Made by a program: the position numbers and the translations under genes. A stretch of DNA of 64,000 bases, from positions 7,717,001-7,781,000 of the forward strand of contig OW799234.1 of the NCBI GenBank assembly GCA_941918925.1, written 5' to 3'. Positions 35,570 through 49,284 of this stretch are shown one piece after another. Within the stretch, counting starts at the first letter, position 1. Every line of letters begins with the position of its first letter. This DNA is from Phyto melanocephala. Lineage: Eukaryota > Arthropoda > Insecta > Diptera > Rhinophoridae. Under the pieces are notes generated by a model. That model saw only the letters and a program-made list of their open reading frames with translations, had not been told where the DNA came from and ran no database searches.

Positions 35570-37730
35570 TAAGTTGAACATGTTAGCAATGAACATAATC
35601 GAATAGAACAAACTCGTTAAGGAGCTATGATCCTTAAAGCAACCTAAAGGAATCCATGTATAAAATTGCAGATGTATTCTGTTTCTTCAATAAGACAATT
35701 GTTCTTTTAAGCAAAAATAGAGGCTTCCATTTACTAATTTTAAAGCCATTGTAGAAGAAACCTAATACGTAAAAACTAATAAATATTAAAGCATAACTTT
35801 GGGCTAGAAAATATTCATTAACCTATTGCTGGTGTTTAACCTAAAAATTTGACAAAAACATAAATTAAAATGGCTTTATTTGACCGAAAGGCTAATTTCT
35901 TTAGAAAGCTAAGAGGGCCACACATTTATTTTTCCTAAAATGTTTGATTTTTAAGGGCTTCTTAGGACTGTTAACACACACAAAAAAATAATGTTAATTA
36001 AAAAATATGAAAAACTAGAGTTGAAACTGGAGGGCATAATAAAAACAAACAAAAATTACCCTTTTAACAAACTTCTGTCATAAATTTACAATGATATCCA
36101 ACATGAAAGAATTTAACTTCACTAAATATAAAATGTTAAAAAGTGTTGCATACTTCTGGGAAACGAAATTTTAATTCAAAAAACGTGTCATACTTGGTGT
36201 AAAGGTTTATAAAAAAATTTTTTTTTTATTTATTTCACAGAAACTTTATGGTTAAAAAAAATTAATTATTTAAAAAAAAATGTTATTTTTTCGTTCTTAA
36301 CTTTTTAAAATTTGTGTACGTTTTTATTAGGCTCAGAAAACCTCATTTAAAAACAATAAACAAACGTTTATTGTTTTATTTTTTTTTTTCAGCTACAAGT
36401 TAGAATTTTTATTTCTTTTTAAATTAACATGCCATTTCTTTGTCCAAATTTACAATTTCATTATCTACTTTTACCTGCCAAACCTGCTTACAATCATTGA
36501 CCTCTGACCTAAGCACAATTGTTCATTTTCAACGTTGTTAGATAATGGCTGTTTTATGGTTGAAAAAAAAATCGTAAAACTGTTTATAGGGTTTTTTGTA
36601 AAATAAAACAATGGCATGACATGCCATGTCTTATTGTCTTGCATGCAAAACAACAGCTGCGGCAGCAAAAAAAAAAACACACAACAATGAGTCAGAGAAT
36701 TTTGAAAAAAAGAACCGAAAAATATACTGCAATTGCTGCAGTATTATGTAGTTAAAGAAACAAGCGAAGTTTATTTCCTGTTTCCGTACAACAGCAAAAA
36801 CCACAAAATTTCTATCTACATACATAAATTTGATGGTTGTTATTGTAGTACAACCATGGTGTATAAAATAACCCACAAAGGGGTGGCTTGGAGCTGTAAA
36901 GTCCTTAAGAACATGCTAAGAGAGTAGGGTGGACTTTAATTTAAATTTAAATACCTTTTAATGAATATGTTGGAAATGGTTGAAATTTTTAAATAAAATT
37001 TCTATAAAAACATGTTTAAGGTAAAAACTTACATACAAACAAAAGCCATAAACTAAAGTAAAATTACGAAATTCATAAAACACTTAATGACTTAGTTGTG
37101 TAAGGAGGGGGTCAAGTTTTAGTAATTATTTGTAATTTATATACTATGAGTGACTGTATAGCATATAGTTAACAGGCCGAATTACAATATTGATTTGTGT
37201 GTCATAGAAAATTAATTTGTAGCCCAAAAAATGTTTTTATTTTAAAACATTTTAGGTAAAACAGTTGTAGCCGTTGCAGTATAATTTCCAATGGCCTGGG
37301 GTAGTATAATGTGCTTTTTCGTTGTTTTTGTATAGAAAAATTTATATTTATGTCAACTATTTGACAAAATAATTTAACAAAGAGACGAGGGTATACATTT
37401 GTTACATTTCTATTAACAAATTAGATAGATAGACCTGTGGTAAATGGAGTAATAAGGAAGTCGCTTTATGAAGTTGGATCATTAATATGTTTTGACAAGG
37501 CAGTAAGTAGATGTTAAGAATATTAACAGAGAAGTTTAACTATTATGTAGTATAGGGCGTTATCATCAATAACCAAATGCAAACGTTACCATCAAAAAGC
37601 ATGTGCCGAATTACGGCATTCGATATCGATCGAACTTGAAAGTTTTCCTTGCATTTTGCATTGGATTCTAATAAGAATTATATAATTTTCGATGGATATC
37701 CAATGCCATAATTTTGTCCCAAATCTTTCC
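35570..37730. other. AT-rich DNA, no gene seen
   Basis: Poly(A/T) tracts and short frames only. A small CAG-rich spot (AACAGCTGCGGCAGC) lies at about 36651-36666. The 64-codon plus-strand frame at 36733-36927 has a somewhat more protein-like composition but no recognisable motif. Confidence 0.55.
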
Positions 37731-37734
37731 TAAT

Positions 37735-38790
37735 GAAGACAAAACAAAGAAGATCCTCCTTTGCTCGGACAGCACAAAATAGCTCCTTTTTAACTTAAAC
37801 ATTTCTTTATTTCTTATACCAGATAGAGCAAAGAGCTCTTCCTTATTCCAGATAGAAGGAAAAGGAACCTTACCAGAAACAAAGCAAACAAACTCGTCAA
37901 AACCGAGATAAAATAAAGCGGCTCTTCTTTAACCATGACTTCCTTAAGCTAGATAAGACAAATCAGGTCTTTCTTAATCCATTTAGAGTAAAGCTCTTCC
38001 TTAACCCAGCCAAAACAAAAAGCTCTTTCACAACAGTAACAAAGCAAAAGAGCTCATTCTTAACCTGGACAGAATGAAAAAGTCCTTGCTTAGCCTACAC
38101 AAATCAAAACAAAAACAAACGCTATTCCTTAATCCGGACAAAACAAAACATCTCGTTCTTAACCGTGAAAACACAAAGAGGCTCTTCTTAACCCTAGCAG
38201 AATAAACCAGATCTTTCCCAATCAAGACAAAGCCTATATCACGTTAGGGAAAATAACTCTACCTTCAATTATACAGAATAAAGCAGCTCTCTCTAAACCG
38301 ATACAAAAAAAATTGTCCCTAAAGCAAAGAGAAGAAAAAAGCTTTTTCCTAACACATATGGAACAAGGAAGCTTTTCCTTGACTCGAAAATAACAAAATA
38401 AATCCTTCTTAACCTAGACGAAACAAAGAAGCTGTAAACCGAGGCAGAACAATATAGCTCTTCCTTAAATCTAACAACACAGAGACAATTTAAAGCACAT
38501 CTTTCTTAAACCAGAAAGAACAAACAATTTCTTTGTTAGCCGTGACAAAACAAAGGAGCTCTTCCTTAACCCTGGCAAAACAAAGTATTTCTTTCTTGAT
38601 CGAAACAAAGCAAAGAAGATCTTCCTTATCAAGGCAGGCTAAATCAGCACTTTCTTCAATCACACAGAACAAATAAGCTCTTCCTTTATTGATATAAGAA
38701 AAGGAATTTCTTTCTTAAAGTAGTCAGAACAACACGGATAGGGCAAAGAAGCTCTTCTCTATCCCCGACATAACATCTCCAACTGAGCAA
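37735..38790. repeat. Degenerate minisatellite, unit about 40 bp
   Basis: AGCTCTTCCTTAACC, then GACAAAACAAAG (with variants GCTCTTCCTTATCC, ACCAGAAAGAAC and AACAAAGAAGCTCTT), recurs more than twenty times. The unit is around 36-45 bp. Minus-strand frames here show the period as FVLSRLR or FCFVSIKKEIL repeats, an artefact of the array. No transposon ends are seen. Confidence 0.75.
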
Positions 38791-38989
38791 TATGTTTAAG
38801 TCTCTTCATTCCTCAGTGTTTTTGATTTCTCTAACAATCGGTATTCTCTGCTGGATTAAATCCCGCTCCACAACCGGCATTTGCTGTAAACAAGAAAACT
38901 ATTTTACACCGCTGACTGTTAATTGCCGACAATTATTATCGCACAGTTCTTTGTAATTACAACATCTCCCTCAATTAAGGTCTCTTATA

Positions 38990-39660
38990 GCATCCTCATT
39001 AAATGTATACTTAACGGTGATGCTCAATCTTCCGCTTGACATTGCTTAATATTCAAATACTTCATGCGCTGTTGTCTTAGCATCCTTTATCTGCACCTTC
39101 TTCAGATGATATTTGAAGTTGCTATGTCCCGTAACCAACGCAATTATACACCTCATTGTACTACGGTTAAAGCCGAGTATCTTTACTGGACCCCTGCCAA
39201 GAAGTTCTTTACGAGCCTGTTTACAAGTGATTCTCTGCATTTTCCTTTGCAGGATTATAGATTTTACCCAATGAAAGACCTTTATTAGCACACACTTATC
39301 TCTCAGGGTAATCTGGGTTCTAGACCATACAATGACACTGTCGATCGCCTCTTCGGGAGTTTGTCTCCGCTTCATTCCTAGCTTTGCCTACATGGCCCAT
39401 AACCCACATCACCTTCACCTCATTTATAGAAGAATACCTAATGAGCTTAAGAATACACTCAAGCACTATATATCACATGCGTTCTAAAATCGACTAGTTA
39501 TCAACTGCAATAACGATTCCCTTCTCTTTCCTTGGGCCTTGCAACAGATGATCCAACGCATGCAGCAAACAAAGCATCTGAGTCTGATTGACATAGAGGT
39601 ACTCCTTCAGACTTAAAATGCAGGATAAGTAAGACTCAAGAGATTAGGCTGTTTTGTAAG
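38990..39660 (-). pseudogene. LINE RNase H and C-terminal remnant
   Basis: On the minus strand (39375 to 39046) the frame reads ILGFNRSTMRCIIALVTGHS and then KYHLKKVQIKDA, the L-x-R-x-x-x-R-x-x-x-x-x-x-T-G-H block found after LINE RNase H domains. Upstream (39400-39660), in broken frames, MGHVGKARNEAET resembles the P-G-H-V-G-x-x-G-N-E-x-A-D block. The zinc-knuckle part is degenerate. The copy is 5'-truncated. Confidence 0.7.
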
Positions 39661-39664
39661 ATTT

Positions 39665-41090
39665 CTAACATCATTTTTGTCACGTTTAAATATTCTAACC
39701 GCTTGTTTGGATCTTTTTTAGCAAAAGGTTTGGAACTTTTAAGAAGCTTATCCTGTTTAAAGTATTGATTTAATATTATATAAAAGTTTTCTTTGAGTGT
39801 AGGTTTCCAGATTAAATATATTTTTTAACACAATTTTTTACTTAAAACTTTGTTGCCATTTTAAAATAAATATTAACAAACTTCAAATTTTACTACCCTC
39901 TAACTAATAGCTTGTCTTTTTTATGTTCTCCCCAGTACAACAATTTAGCCTGTGTGTATACTGTAAAAAAAAGTAGAGAAAAACGCAAAATTTGTTACAC
40001 TAACAGCTAAAGTTGTTTTTTATCTGTCATAACATTATTCTCTATGACACAAATTTCGCCCGAGAGTATGCTTTAAAATTTGTGTAAAAGATGAAGTTTT
40101 GTTCTTAAATATACAAAATATTATGTATGTTCGTATGTAGATCAAGTCCAAAACGGTTGTTTCATTTAATGGTTGCACAAAATAAATAGAAATTAGTTTC
40201 AAAGAAGTTAATTAAACATGTTTTGGAATAAAGTGGCAATAAAGTTGAACAGAAACTTATAAGCAAAAGAATTTTGTTAGAAATATTAAGGAAAATGTAA
40301 AAAAAAATTTGTTTGAGCTAAACACCCGAATTGTCATAATTTTTATTTATTTTACCAGGAATTAATTAACAAACTCTTAGATATTTTATACCATTTACCA
40401 CTTTTGTTTTTCTTTTTTTCTTATCATGTTTGTGTTATTTATTTTACAGCATATTTTAAGGGTGTCTAAACGAACAAAACCAAAAACCTAATCAATAAAT
40501 TGTTATTTTTATTTATTTGTTTATAGCCTCTACACAAACACACACATAAATACATGTTTGAAAGAAGAAAAAAAGTGACTAAATGAGAACAGCCGGAAAT
40601 GTTGACAAATTGAATAAAGCATTAGCTAAAGCATAAAACAAACTACAAACAAATTGTAAAATCGTATTAAAAATCGAATAAACAAATAATCCAATTTAAA
40701 ATTTTCCTATCAAACGGTCAGTCAGATAAAGCCGAGAAACACCACAGAATGTGTACAATTTGTTATTTAACAAAGTACGAATTACAGAGACTAAATTGAA
40801 CTTGTATAAAATTAATGCCATCCGAACACAAAAAAGAAACCGACACAAAAACATGTGTTTTTTTTAACTGATGTAATTTAAGAAAGACAGTTAAATGCAA
40901 AAACAGTTAAACCTAACTGTGCATAAAAATAGTACAATACTGCCTCTAAAGATCAAAGAAGTTTAAAATAATTTAAATGAAAAATTCTTACAAAAAAAAA
41001 AAAAAAAGTAAGAGCTAGAGCTATAGCATTATGTGGAAAGAATTAAGCAAAGTTGCATAATTTTAGGGGTATACCTTCAAAATAATGTTT
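39665..41090. other. AT-rich DNA, no gene seen
   Basis: A poly(A) run lies at about 40990-41007. One inverted dispersed-motif copy (GCATAATTTTAGGGG, 41055-41069) precedes the Helitron. No gene is recognised. Confidence 0.55.
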
Positions 41091-41097
41091 TTAGTTT

Positions 41098-41443
41098 AAA
41101 TATATAAAAGTGAAACTCTGTGTGTGTGTGTTTGTTAGCTATAGACTCCGAAACCCTAAAGCCGATCGGACTCAAACTTTGGCAAGTTGTTGCACACATT
41201 TCAGGGAGAGTGGGCGGGGCTACGCCCACAAAAATTAAGTTATCAATTTTAGCTACTTGCACTTGACCGATTGCACACATTTTGAGCTGTCATGACTATA
41301 CAGTTTCGTGATTAGAAAAATGGGCAGTGTCACACCCATAAAAAAAGTTATAATTATAAACTTCTTGCACTTGATATTCAATTAAAATTCAGAATGCATT
41401 TTTATTCATTAAGGGGCGTAGTAACGCGTGCGTTCTTGGCTAG
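41098..41443 (+). mobile_element. Non-autonomous Helitron, internally short copy
   Basis: It begins ATATATAAAAGTGAAACTCTG then (TG)n and ends AAGGGGCGTAGTAACGCG...CTTGGCTAG at 41440-41443, followed by T. It is the same family as the pair at 25868-27449 but has only about two of the 121-bp units (GGGCGGGGCTACGCCCAC and GGGCAGTGTCACACCCA). The 5' TC is not preserved. Confidence 0.8.
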
Positions 41444-42142
41444 TTTTAAATAATCACCAAAAACAAATTGTTACTAAAAGAACATTTTTTTTCATTTATA
41501 ACTTTTTTCATTTGAAGACGACTCCTAAAAATTTATTTTCTTAAATTTGTGTTTAAAAAGCTTTTATTGTTATTTTTAATTAAATTTTATTATTATTACA
41601 TAAAACTAATTGACTGCATAAAATATTCAAGAAATAATTATTTACGTATAGTGGCGTCTATTTCAGTATCTTTTGGTTATTAACCCTTTAACGGTCCTTT
41701 GACTTTGAATGAAACCTATAGTGATCTAAAGGTGAATTCACCCACTTGTTCTTAACAAACTTTTTTCCGGAGAATAACATTTTTTACTGAGAGTTTTCTG
41801 CAGAACGATTCACCGATTTCAGAAAATTTTTCCGAAAAACCAAAGCTGCCATATAATATAAAAATGCAAACAGTTGTACAAAATGGCAGCACCGCTAGCA
41901 AACTATGTAAATAAATACAAACGTAAATTATTTCATTAAAAAAAATGTGAAGAAAATGTCGGATAGAAGAAAACTAAAATTATTATTTTTAATTGAAGTG
42001 CATAAAGTCAATTTGTATGCAAAAGAAATTTATAAAAAAAAATCAAAAATAAAATGAGTCGCAGTGAGAAAAACCCTGTTTTAGATAATTATTTTTGTAT
42101 GCACTATTGCTCATGTCATACAAACATTCTCTTCCTGGTTTT

Positions 42143-42600
42143 TATACCCTTCACACAGTGAAAAAGGGTATATATAGGTTTGTCATTCCGTGTGAAATTT
42201 CTACAATTTTCATTTCCGACCCCATAAAGTATATATTTTCTGAAAGCTTATGAATAGAGGAGTCGATTAAGCCCTGACCGTCTGTCCGTCTGTCCGTCTG
42301 ACCGTCTGTCCGTGTGTATGTTGAAATCAACTTTTTGAAGCCTTCCGACATAGGTTGGACCCGGGTAAGGTATTAAAATATCAGAAATATTCGGGAGTAG
42401 ATCGGTATTGAAAATCAGAAACATCGGTACATAAACAACTGAGATATGAGCAAAAACCCACGACCACCTCGATTTTCTTTTCATAAAAACAACATTACAA
42501 CAACAACATACATACATACAAACGTGTATACTGGTTAGAGAAAACGTGGCATCGAATCCCAGCTGAGGCAAAAAAATTTTTTTTTAAATTTTTTTAAAAT
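42143..42600 (+). mobile_element. mini-me/DINE-like element, truncated copy
   Basis: It starts TATACCCTTCACACAGTG then AAAAAGGGTATATA, with TTCATTTCCGACCCCATAAA and a CCGTCTGTCCGTCTG tract. It loses identity in the A/T tract after 42575, where the next copy begins. The ATTCGGC hairpin end is missing. Confidence 0.7.
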
Positions 42601-42796
42601 TTTTTTTTTTAATTTTTTTTTTATTTTTTTTTTTATTTTTAATTTAATATATTATATATATTTTTATTATTATTTTTTTTTATTTTTTTTTTTTTAATTT
42701 TTTTTTTATTTTTTTTTTGTTTTATATATATTATATATGTATATAATAATTTTTTTTTTTTTAATTTTTTTTTTAAATTTTTTTTTTATTTTTTAT

Positions 42797-43558
42797 TATA
42801 CCCTTCACCTGTGGTGCACAAGGGTATATATAGCTTTGTCATTCCGTTTGTAATTTCTACAATTTTCATTTCCGACCCCATAGAGTATATATTTTCTGAA
42901 AGCTTATGAATAGAGGAGTCGATTAAGCCCTGACCGTCTGTCCGTCTATCCGTCTGCCCGTCTGTCCGTGTGTTGGTTGAAATCAACTTTTAGAAGCAAC
43001 TACATGTTCCTCAGATCTGTATATGGTATCAATCTCTTGGAAATATCCAGGAATGAATCGCTATTGAAATTCAGCACAATCGCCCCATAACTTTCTGAGA
43101 TATGAGCCAAAAACCACGACCACCTCGTTTTTTTTCACAATTACAACAACAACATACATATATAAATACATGTAAAAAACATACCAAACAAAAAAAATTA
43201 AAAAAAAAAAATATTAAAAATAAGAAAAAAATAATAAAAAAAACTACAAAAAAAAATTTTAAAAAAATTTAAAAAAAAATTTTAAAAAATTTTTTAAAAA
43301 TTTTTCTAAAAAAAATTTTTTAAAAAAATTTAAAAAAAATATAAAAAAAAAATAATAAAATATAAATAATATTTTAAATAAAATAAAATAAAATTTTTTG
43401 GCTCAGCTGGGATTCGATGCCACATTTATTCTAACGTGTACGTATGCACGTATTTTATATGGGATGAATGGTGATACAAACAATTGTTATTGCATGACTA
43501 CACGTTGTGAAGGGTATATAAGATTCGGCACGGCCGAATATAGCACTGTTACTTGTTT
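42797..43558 (+). mobile_element. mini-me/DINE-like element, well preserved
   Basis: Starts TATACCCTTCACCTGTGG, has the (GTCY)n tract at about 42929-42970, a long A/T tract (43190-43400) and ends GATTCGGCACGGCCGAATAT then CACTGTTACTTGTTT. It is nearly the reverse complement of 33802-34495. It lies head-to-tail behind the truncated copy at 42143. Confidence 0.8.
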
Positions 43559-44044
43559 TAATTCTTCTATTAATTTTTGAGCAATATTTTCATTAAATTC
43601 CGTTTTAATTGTTAATTTTTGGCAAACACAATTTTTGTTTAATAAATGTACTGACACTGTATGATGTGGCAACCAAATTCAATTTTCATGTAAATATTGA
43701 AAAAAAGTGGCGTCCCAATTCAGTTTCTTCTGAACAAGGATTAAATTTAAACCAATTCAAGAAAAAACTTTCTGAACAAAATAATCTCTCTCTCTCTCTC
43801 AAAAGTAAAGCAACAAACTCAATATATAACAAATTTGTTCTGAACTAAAATTTTATGAGTGAATCCAGCTTAAGGCTCTAAGTTAAAACCTTAACTCTTG
43901 TATAAAAAATATCTGCAAAATTCCTGGATATAAAATGAAAAATTTATTTGCTTAACAAAGATAATAAACTTAAAAGAAAAAACAAAAAAAAGATATAATA
44001 AATATGATTTCATTAAATCTTATATTTTAAAATAATTTTCATAA

Positions 44045-44552
44045 AAACAAGTAAGAGTGCTACATTCGGCCGTGCCGAATCTTATATACCATATACAACG
44101 TGTAGTCATGCAATAACAATTGTATCACCATTCAACTCATTAATATGGAATACGTACATATGTATGTACACACATATATGTTTCATTGTGTTTATAATGA
44201 CTTTATCCGCTTAAAAATATCTTATTGTAAATAAATTGAGTTTATGTATGTATGTCTCAAACAAAAGACGGAGTGGTCTAGGTTTTTTCATTATATCTCA
44301 ATTGTTTACAGAGCGATTTTTTTGATTTTCATTACCGATCTGCTCCCGAATATTTCTGATATTTTGGTGTCTTACATGGGTCTTGGAAATATCTACGGGC
44401 TTCAAAAAGCTGATTTCAACATTAACACGGACAGACTAACAGACATTACTTAATTGACTCCTCTTTTCATAAGCTTTCAGAAAATATATGCTGTAAGGGA
44501 TATATTGAATGACAAACCTATATATACCCTTACACTCACTGTGAAGGGTATA
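44045..44552 (-). mobile_element. mini-me/DINE-like element, short copy
   Basis: Starts AAACAAGTAAGAGTGCTACA, then TTCGGCCGTGCCGAATC and TATATACC, and ends CACTCACTGTGAAGGGTATA. The CGGACAGAC tract is reduced to one or two units (near 44427). No protein is encoded. Confidence 0.75.
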
Positions 44553-44559
44553 AAAATGG

Positions 44560-47500
44560 TTTTCGGCATTCAATGCACTGTGTATCACTTGTTTAGACTT
44601 TACGAACGAGGTTTTTCTATAGTGGCTTTAAACTAATCATTAAAACAGTCAAGACATCTTTTACGCACAAGTGTCTCATCATGATGTTTGCCAATAAATT
44701 AAATCTTTTGTCATTCTTCAAAATCATCGCTCCACTCATTGTGAATAAACTATCTTGATGCAGAGAAATCTATGGCAATTCGACAAACGATTTATCTTCG
44801 TCATCAGCTACATTTATCTGAACTGTCAGCATTTATACAAATTCCATTTTCATAATCTGAATTTCAATTTTTTGCTTTCCAAACGTAAAATGGCAATACT
44901 TTACTGCCTGTTAAAATCTGCTTTGGTTCTCTAAAAACCCACAAGACACATACATATACATAAAGTTTTATTATTTCAAAACAATATTTAACAAAATAAA
45001 TAAACAGTAAGGAATGATAAAAATAAAATTAATAGTGTGTAATAGCACAGAACTTCTGAATAATAAATGTTTGAAATATTGCTCAGTGTATTACATGTAA
45101 AGCACGTGGACCTAGGAAATAAAAAAATTTTTTTTGTAGGGGGACATCTTAAGGGTTAAAAGTTTTACTGAAAAAATACTAATTTTAATCGTTACCCAAA
45201 ATATATTAAAAATAAACTTCAAGAAAATATCAAATCTCTAGCAAAAATTTTTTTTTAATTCTACATGTTTTCCAGCAACACTTTTTTTAGCAAACGAATA
45301 TTTAAAATTAATGAATTCATGTCTACAACGGAAGTTCGTTTCAAACACTTCTACAACCAAAAATTTTTGTGGTCTTTTTTTTTAAAACTAGCAAAATAAA
45401 TATGAATATTGTAAACAGACATCTTAATAAAACAAATGTATGTATACAAGGATATAATTTATGGTTTGTTACAGCTTGTTCGAAATAAAACAAACGCAAC
45501 AAAGAGAACAGACAGAGACTTAATATTAACACTGACTCACAATTAGGGATGCCACTTTAAAACACAAGTGGTAGATTTTTTAAATTTAAACACAACTTGG
45601 TAGCTTGGTGGGTTTTTGTTTCAATTTCTTTAAGTTTTTGGTAGGATATGACTATTTTTACTTAAAAGCACAAAATTTAAATAACTTACAAATAAAAATT
45701 TTATTATAAATATTTTGTTCTTTTTTTAATTTAATGTGCAAGAACTCTGTATTTACACTTGAGCTAATAAAATGTTGTAGATAACTTTAAATGTCAATAT
45801 GTGGTATTTAGTTGACATATTCAAGAAAACTAACGCTGTACAGCAGTCTGTTAAATTGGTGACATTTACAACAGTCCTTTCTAAAAAAATATTAATATAA
45901 AATTAATGATTGTAATTAATAGTTAATATGTTCATACTAGTCTAAATGTATCTTTGTGACAACTTTCTTTAAATATTTATGCCAATTAATGTATGTTGAA
46001 AACATTTAAACACTTTGAAAATATTAAATACAAATTAATCGTAGAAACTGTTATAACTGTTATAACAAATAAATTTTAATTTAAAAAAATTTTATAATTT
46101 TAGCACCATTTTTTATCTCTTTGATTTATTTAAAAATATTTCAATCATTGATTTTATACTTATACCCTGTTCAGACAGATATTTTTAATTGTTTCAATTT
46201 AATGTTGATTGAGCAATTAAAATAAGTGTTCAGACATACTCAATTTATCTTACTCCATTAGCATTTGATAGCTGTAAAATACGATTTATTTATACCAAAT
46301 TAAATAATGCCTTCTTTTCAGTGTTTTTCCTGTTGATAAAATATATTTACAATTATATTTATACATATATATACTTGTATTAATGTATTTCAATTTATTC
46401 AAACATTTTTTTAAAATTTTCTTCAAAAATTTTTCATTTTCTTAATTTTTATTTTTTGTATATTTATTTGTTTGACTTAGAAATGCCACCTATAGAATTT
46501 TTTTCTCACTGAACATACCTCTCAAGAGTTGTATTTCGAGTTTTAGACAATAAGTGAAACAATTAAGTATATATTGCTTAATTTAAAAATAATTTTTAGT
46601 ATGGCAAATTGAGCTCAATAAGGCCTTTAATTGCGATAATATTATAAATTGACAATTAAGGCTCCTGTGTGAACATAGTATTAAAAAATCATTTTGAGAA
46701 AAGGGTAGTTTTAGTAGGTTTCGTTCCGTTTTTAAGAAAAAATAGCTAGAAAAATTATTTTCGTTATTATATCCCTGCTCACAATACATAAAACTGAGTT
46801 TTAACTTAAAAATTAATCAACTCTATTACACAAACAAAAATATCACCTCTTTGTTTACAAAAAAAAAAACAAACAACACAACACAACACAAAAACATGAA
46901 AACAGTTAAACTCACCAAAACCGTGTGCGAGTGGTAAGTTGCTCTCCCCCATTAAAGTGTTTTAGTAGTAGTGTTAGTAGTGGTCATTTTGTCACCAACC
47001 TAAACAAAAGAGCTAAACCGGCTTTTTTATTGCTGTTTGAAAGGTAGAAGAATAATTATTTGCGGTTTGTTGTTACCTCAATTCCATTAAAGAGCATGAG
47101 AGTTTAGTTAAGTGTGTATGTGCGTGCGTAATGGGGGGAGTAATTTATAGGGTTTTGCTTTTTAATTTCATTGACAATGTGGTTAATGCACCCCGTTTGA
47201 TTTAATATTTTTGTTGGTTTTTAAAACTGCATTTATTAGAGAGACACACACAAACATATTTTTTGGTTTTATATTTCTTTAAGCTAAATAAAGGAGGAAA
47301 TGAGTATACATATGTATGTACATACATCAAAGGGAATTAAATGAAAAAAAAATATTTAGAGCCTTAAAAAACGAAAAAAAGATATTAAATATAAAAATAT
47401 AGAAATTAAAAAAAAAATCATTTAAGAAAATAACAAAAATATATTTTTTTTTATTATTGAAAAAAAAAAGTTTAATTGTTTAGAAATTTCAAAACGGGGG

Positions 47501-48590
47501 CATTTTAAGATAATCTTATTATTTAATATTATTTGTTTTAGAATTTTATTTTATTTCATATACAGCTGGAGTTTAAACAACAACCAACAATACCTGAACA
47601 TTTAATTTACTTTTGTTTTCTCTATATATTAAGTCACGTTTATACTATGCGTGTTTTTTTTTACGTTACGTACGTGATTTTCTTATATTATTACACATTT
47701 TATGCGTTTTTCTCTCTCTCTCTTGGCGATTGTTTTAATATGTAATATCTATTTAATCTATAATAGTAATTGGTTAATAGCCAGGGGCTCAAATTGTTGA
47801 ATCAACAATATAACAACTTTTGATTATTAAATTGAACACACACTTAGCAGCAATTAAATAAGCAGTTGTAAGGTGAAAAATATGATAAATTAATATAAAA
47901 AAATTAATGTTGACTTGAAAAAGAATTTACAACTCATCAGCTAAACTTTAGTTTTAATTGAGTAAACTTAATTTTAATAAAACTACTTAAGCTCTCTGTA
48001 ATTCAATTTTATGACATATGCCCAAACTTTAAATGGCTTAACAATAAAATATTGAACGAAAAATATTCAGATTAATTTATGATATAAAAAAACCTTATAA
48101 ATTGTTACATAAAAGTTGGCTCTTAAAATATATATTACACATGACATCATAAAGTTTTTACAACTATCAGCTTTATTCATTGTTAAATTTTTTACAATAT
48201 TATTAAAGTTCTCATCATTCGGTTTAATTAACGAATTTTTTTACTTCAATCTCATTTAACCCACAAAAAATGCTACACAAAACTTAATTGGATTTTTTTA
48301 CGAACTATGTATCAATATTTAAAGCAGAGGTTCTCAATGTAACTAAAATTTATAATGATGGATAAGAAAATAGGGCCAATGTTTTGTTTGTAAAATACAA
48401 GGAATTACACGTCACCAATTTTAAAAACTGGAGTTAGCAGAGCTGAGCCTATAAACTGACAAAATTAAATTCCTTCTTTTGGGTATTAATTGTTTTGTGC
48501 AAATATTTTACGGAATTTTGAGAATGTCAAACTTCAAAGTGTCTAAGAATAACATAACATTGTTTGCACCAGTTCCATAAGTCCATGACA
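44560..48590. other. AT-rich DNA, no gene seen
   Basis: Low-complexity tracts include (ACACA)n near 46875, (TC)n near 47711 and GTGTGTATGTGCGTGCG near 47115. A CGTACGTGA core like that at the right end of the window is at about 47669. TTCAGACA/GTGTGAAC-type words near 46170-46670 hint at an unidentified old DNA element. No open frame is convincing. Confidence 0.55.
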
Positions 48591-48594
48591 ATAT

Positions 48595-49085
48595 GTCATG
48601 ATGTCTCAAAAACAACCTAACTTAGACCAGCACTCGATTTAATTATACTTAGGCGCGAGATTGACAGAAAATCTAACCTTAAGAATATATGCCACAGTTT
48701 CGCTAAGCGATTTTTATTTGACTATAAAAGAAGTTTTGTTTCTGTTATTGTAGTATTGAATATACAAGCATGTATAAGTTGAATATACAAGCATACTCCG
48801 AGGAGCGTTGAATTTATATTGATTTGTGTTGTAATCATTTTAAGTTGCTCTGTTTGGTATTAAAAGTTTTGTGGAGTAATTTAAGATTTCAAAGTAAACT
48901 GAATTTCCTTTTGCATTTCTTTTTGTGGAATTTTCTATAGTCGCAGGTCCATACCGCAATCGCATAATGTATCAAAGTCCACCTAACCTACCCCAGCACT
49001 CGATAAGAAGCTAGATTGATTTAAAATCTAACCTAAAGAATTGATGCCATAATTCAAGTAAAGGTGATTATTTCAACGATATTAC
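48595..49085 (+). repeat. Two diverged direct copies, about 365 bp apart
   Basis: CCTAACTTAGACCAGCACTCG, GAGATTGACAGAAAATCTAA and ATGCCACAGTTTCG (48610-48710) correspond to CCTAACCTACCCCAGCACTCG, TAGATTGATTTAAAATCTAA and ATGCCATAATTCAAG (48980-49056). The order and spacing are kept. It is an old interspersed or tandem repeat of unknown type. Confidence 0.6.
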
Positions 49086-49284
49086 AGCTCATTCGAGTAA
49101 CTAAATCATTCTGGGGGATGCATTGCCTCCATTAGAATTTTTTTGACGACAACCAAGAATTTGAAAAATTTAACTTTTCTTCAGATAAAATACACAGTAA
49201 GACTTGAGATTTGAAAAAAAAAACATGAATGATTGGAAATTTTTTAGCCTACATTTTCTTTACATAATGTTCAAGTGCGAATAA

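Noticed and set aside
46140..46800. Possible DNA transposon suggested by TTCAGACA and GTGTGAAC words
   Set aside because: I could not find paired termini or a target duplication.
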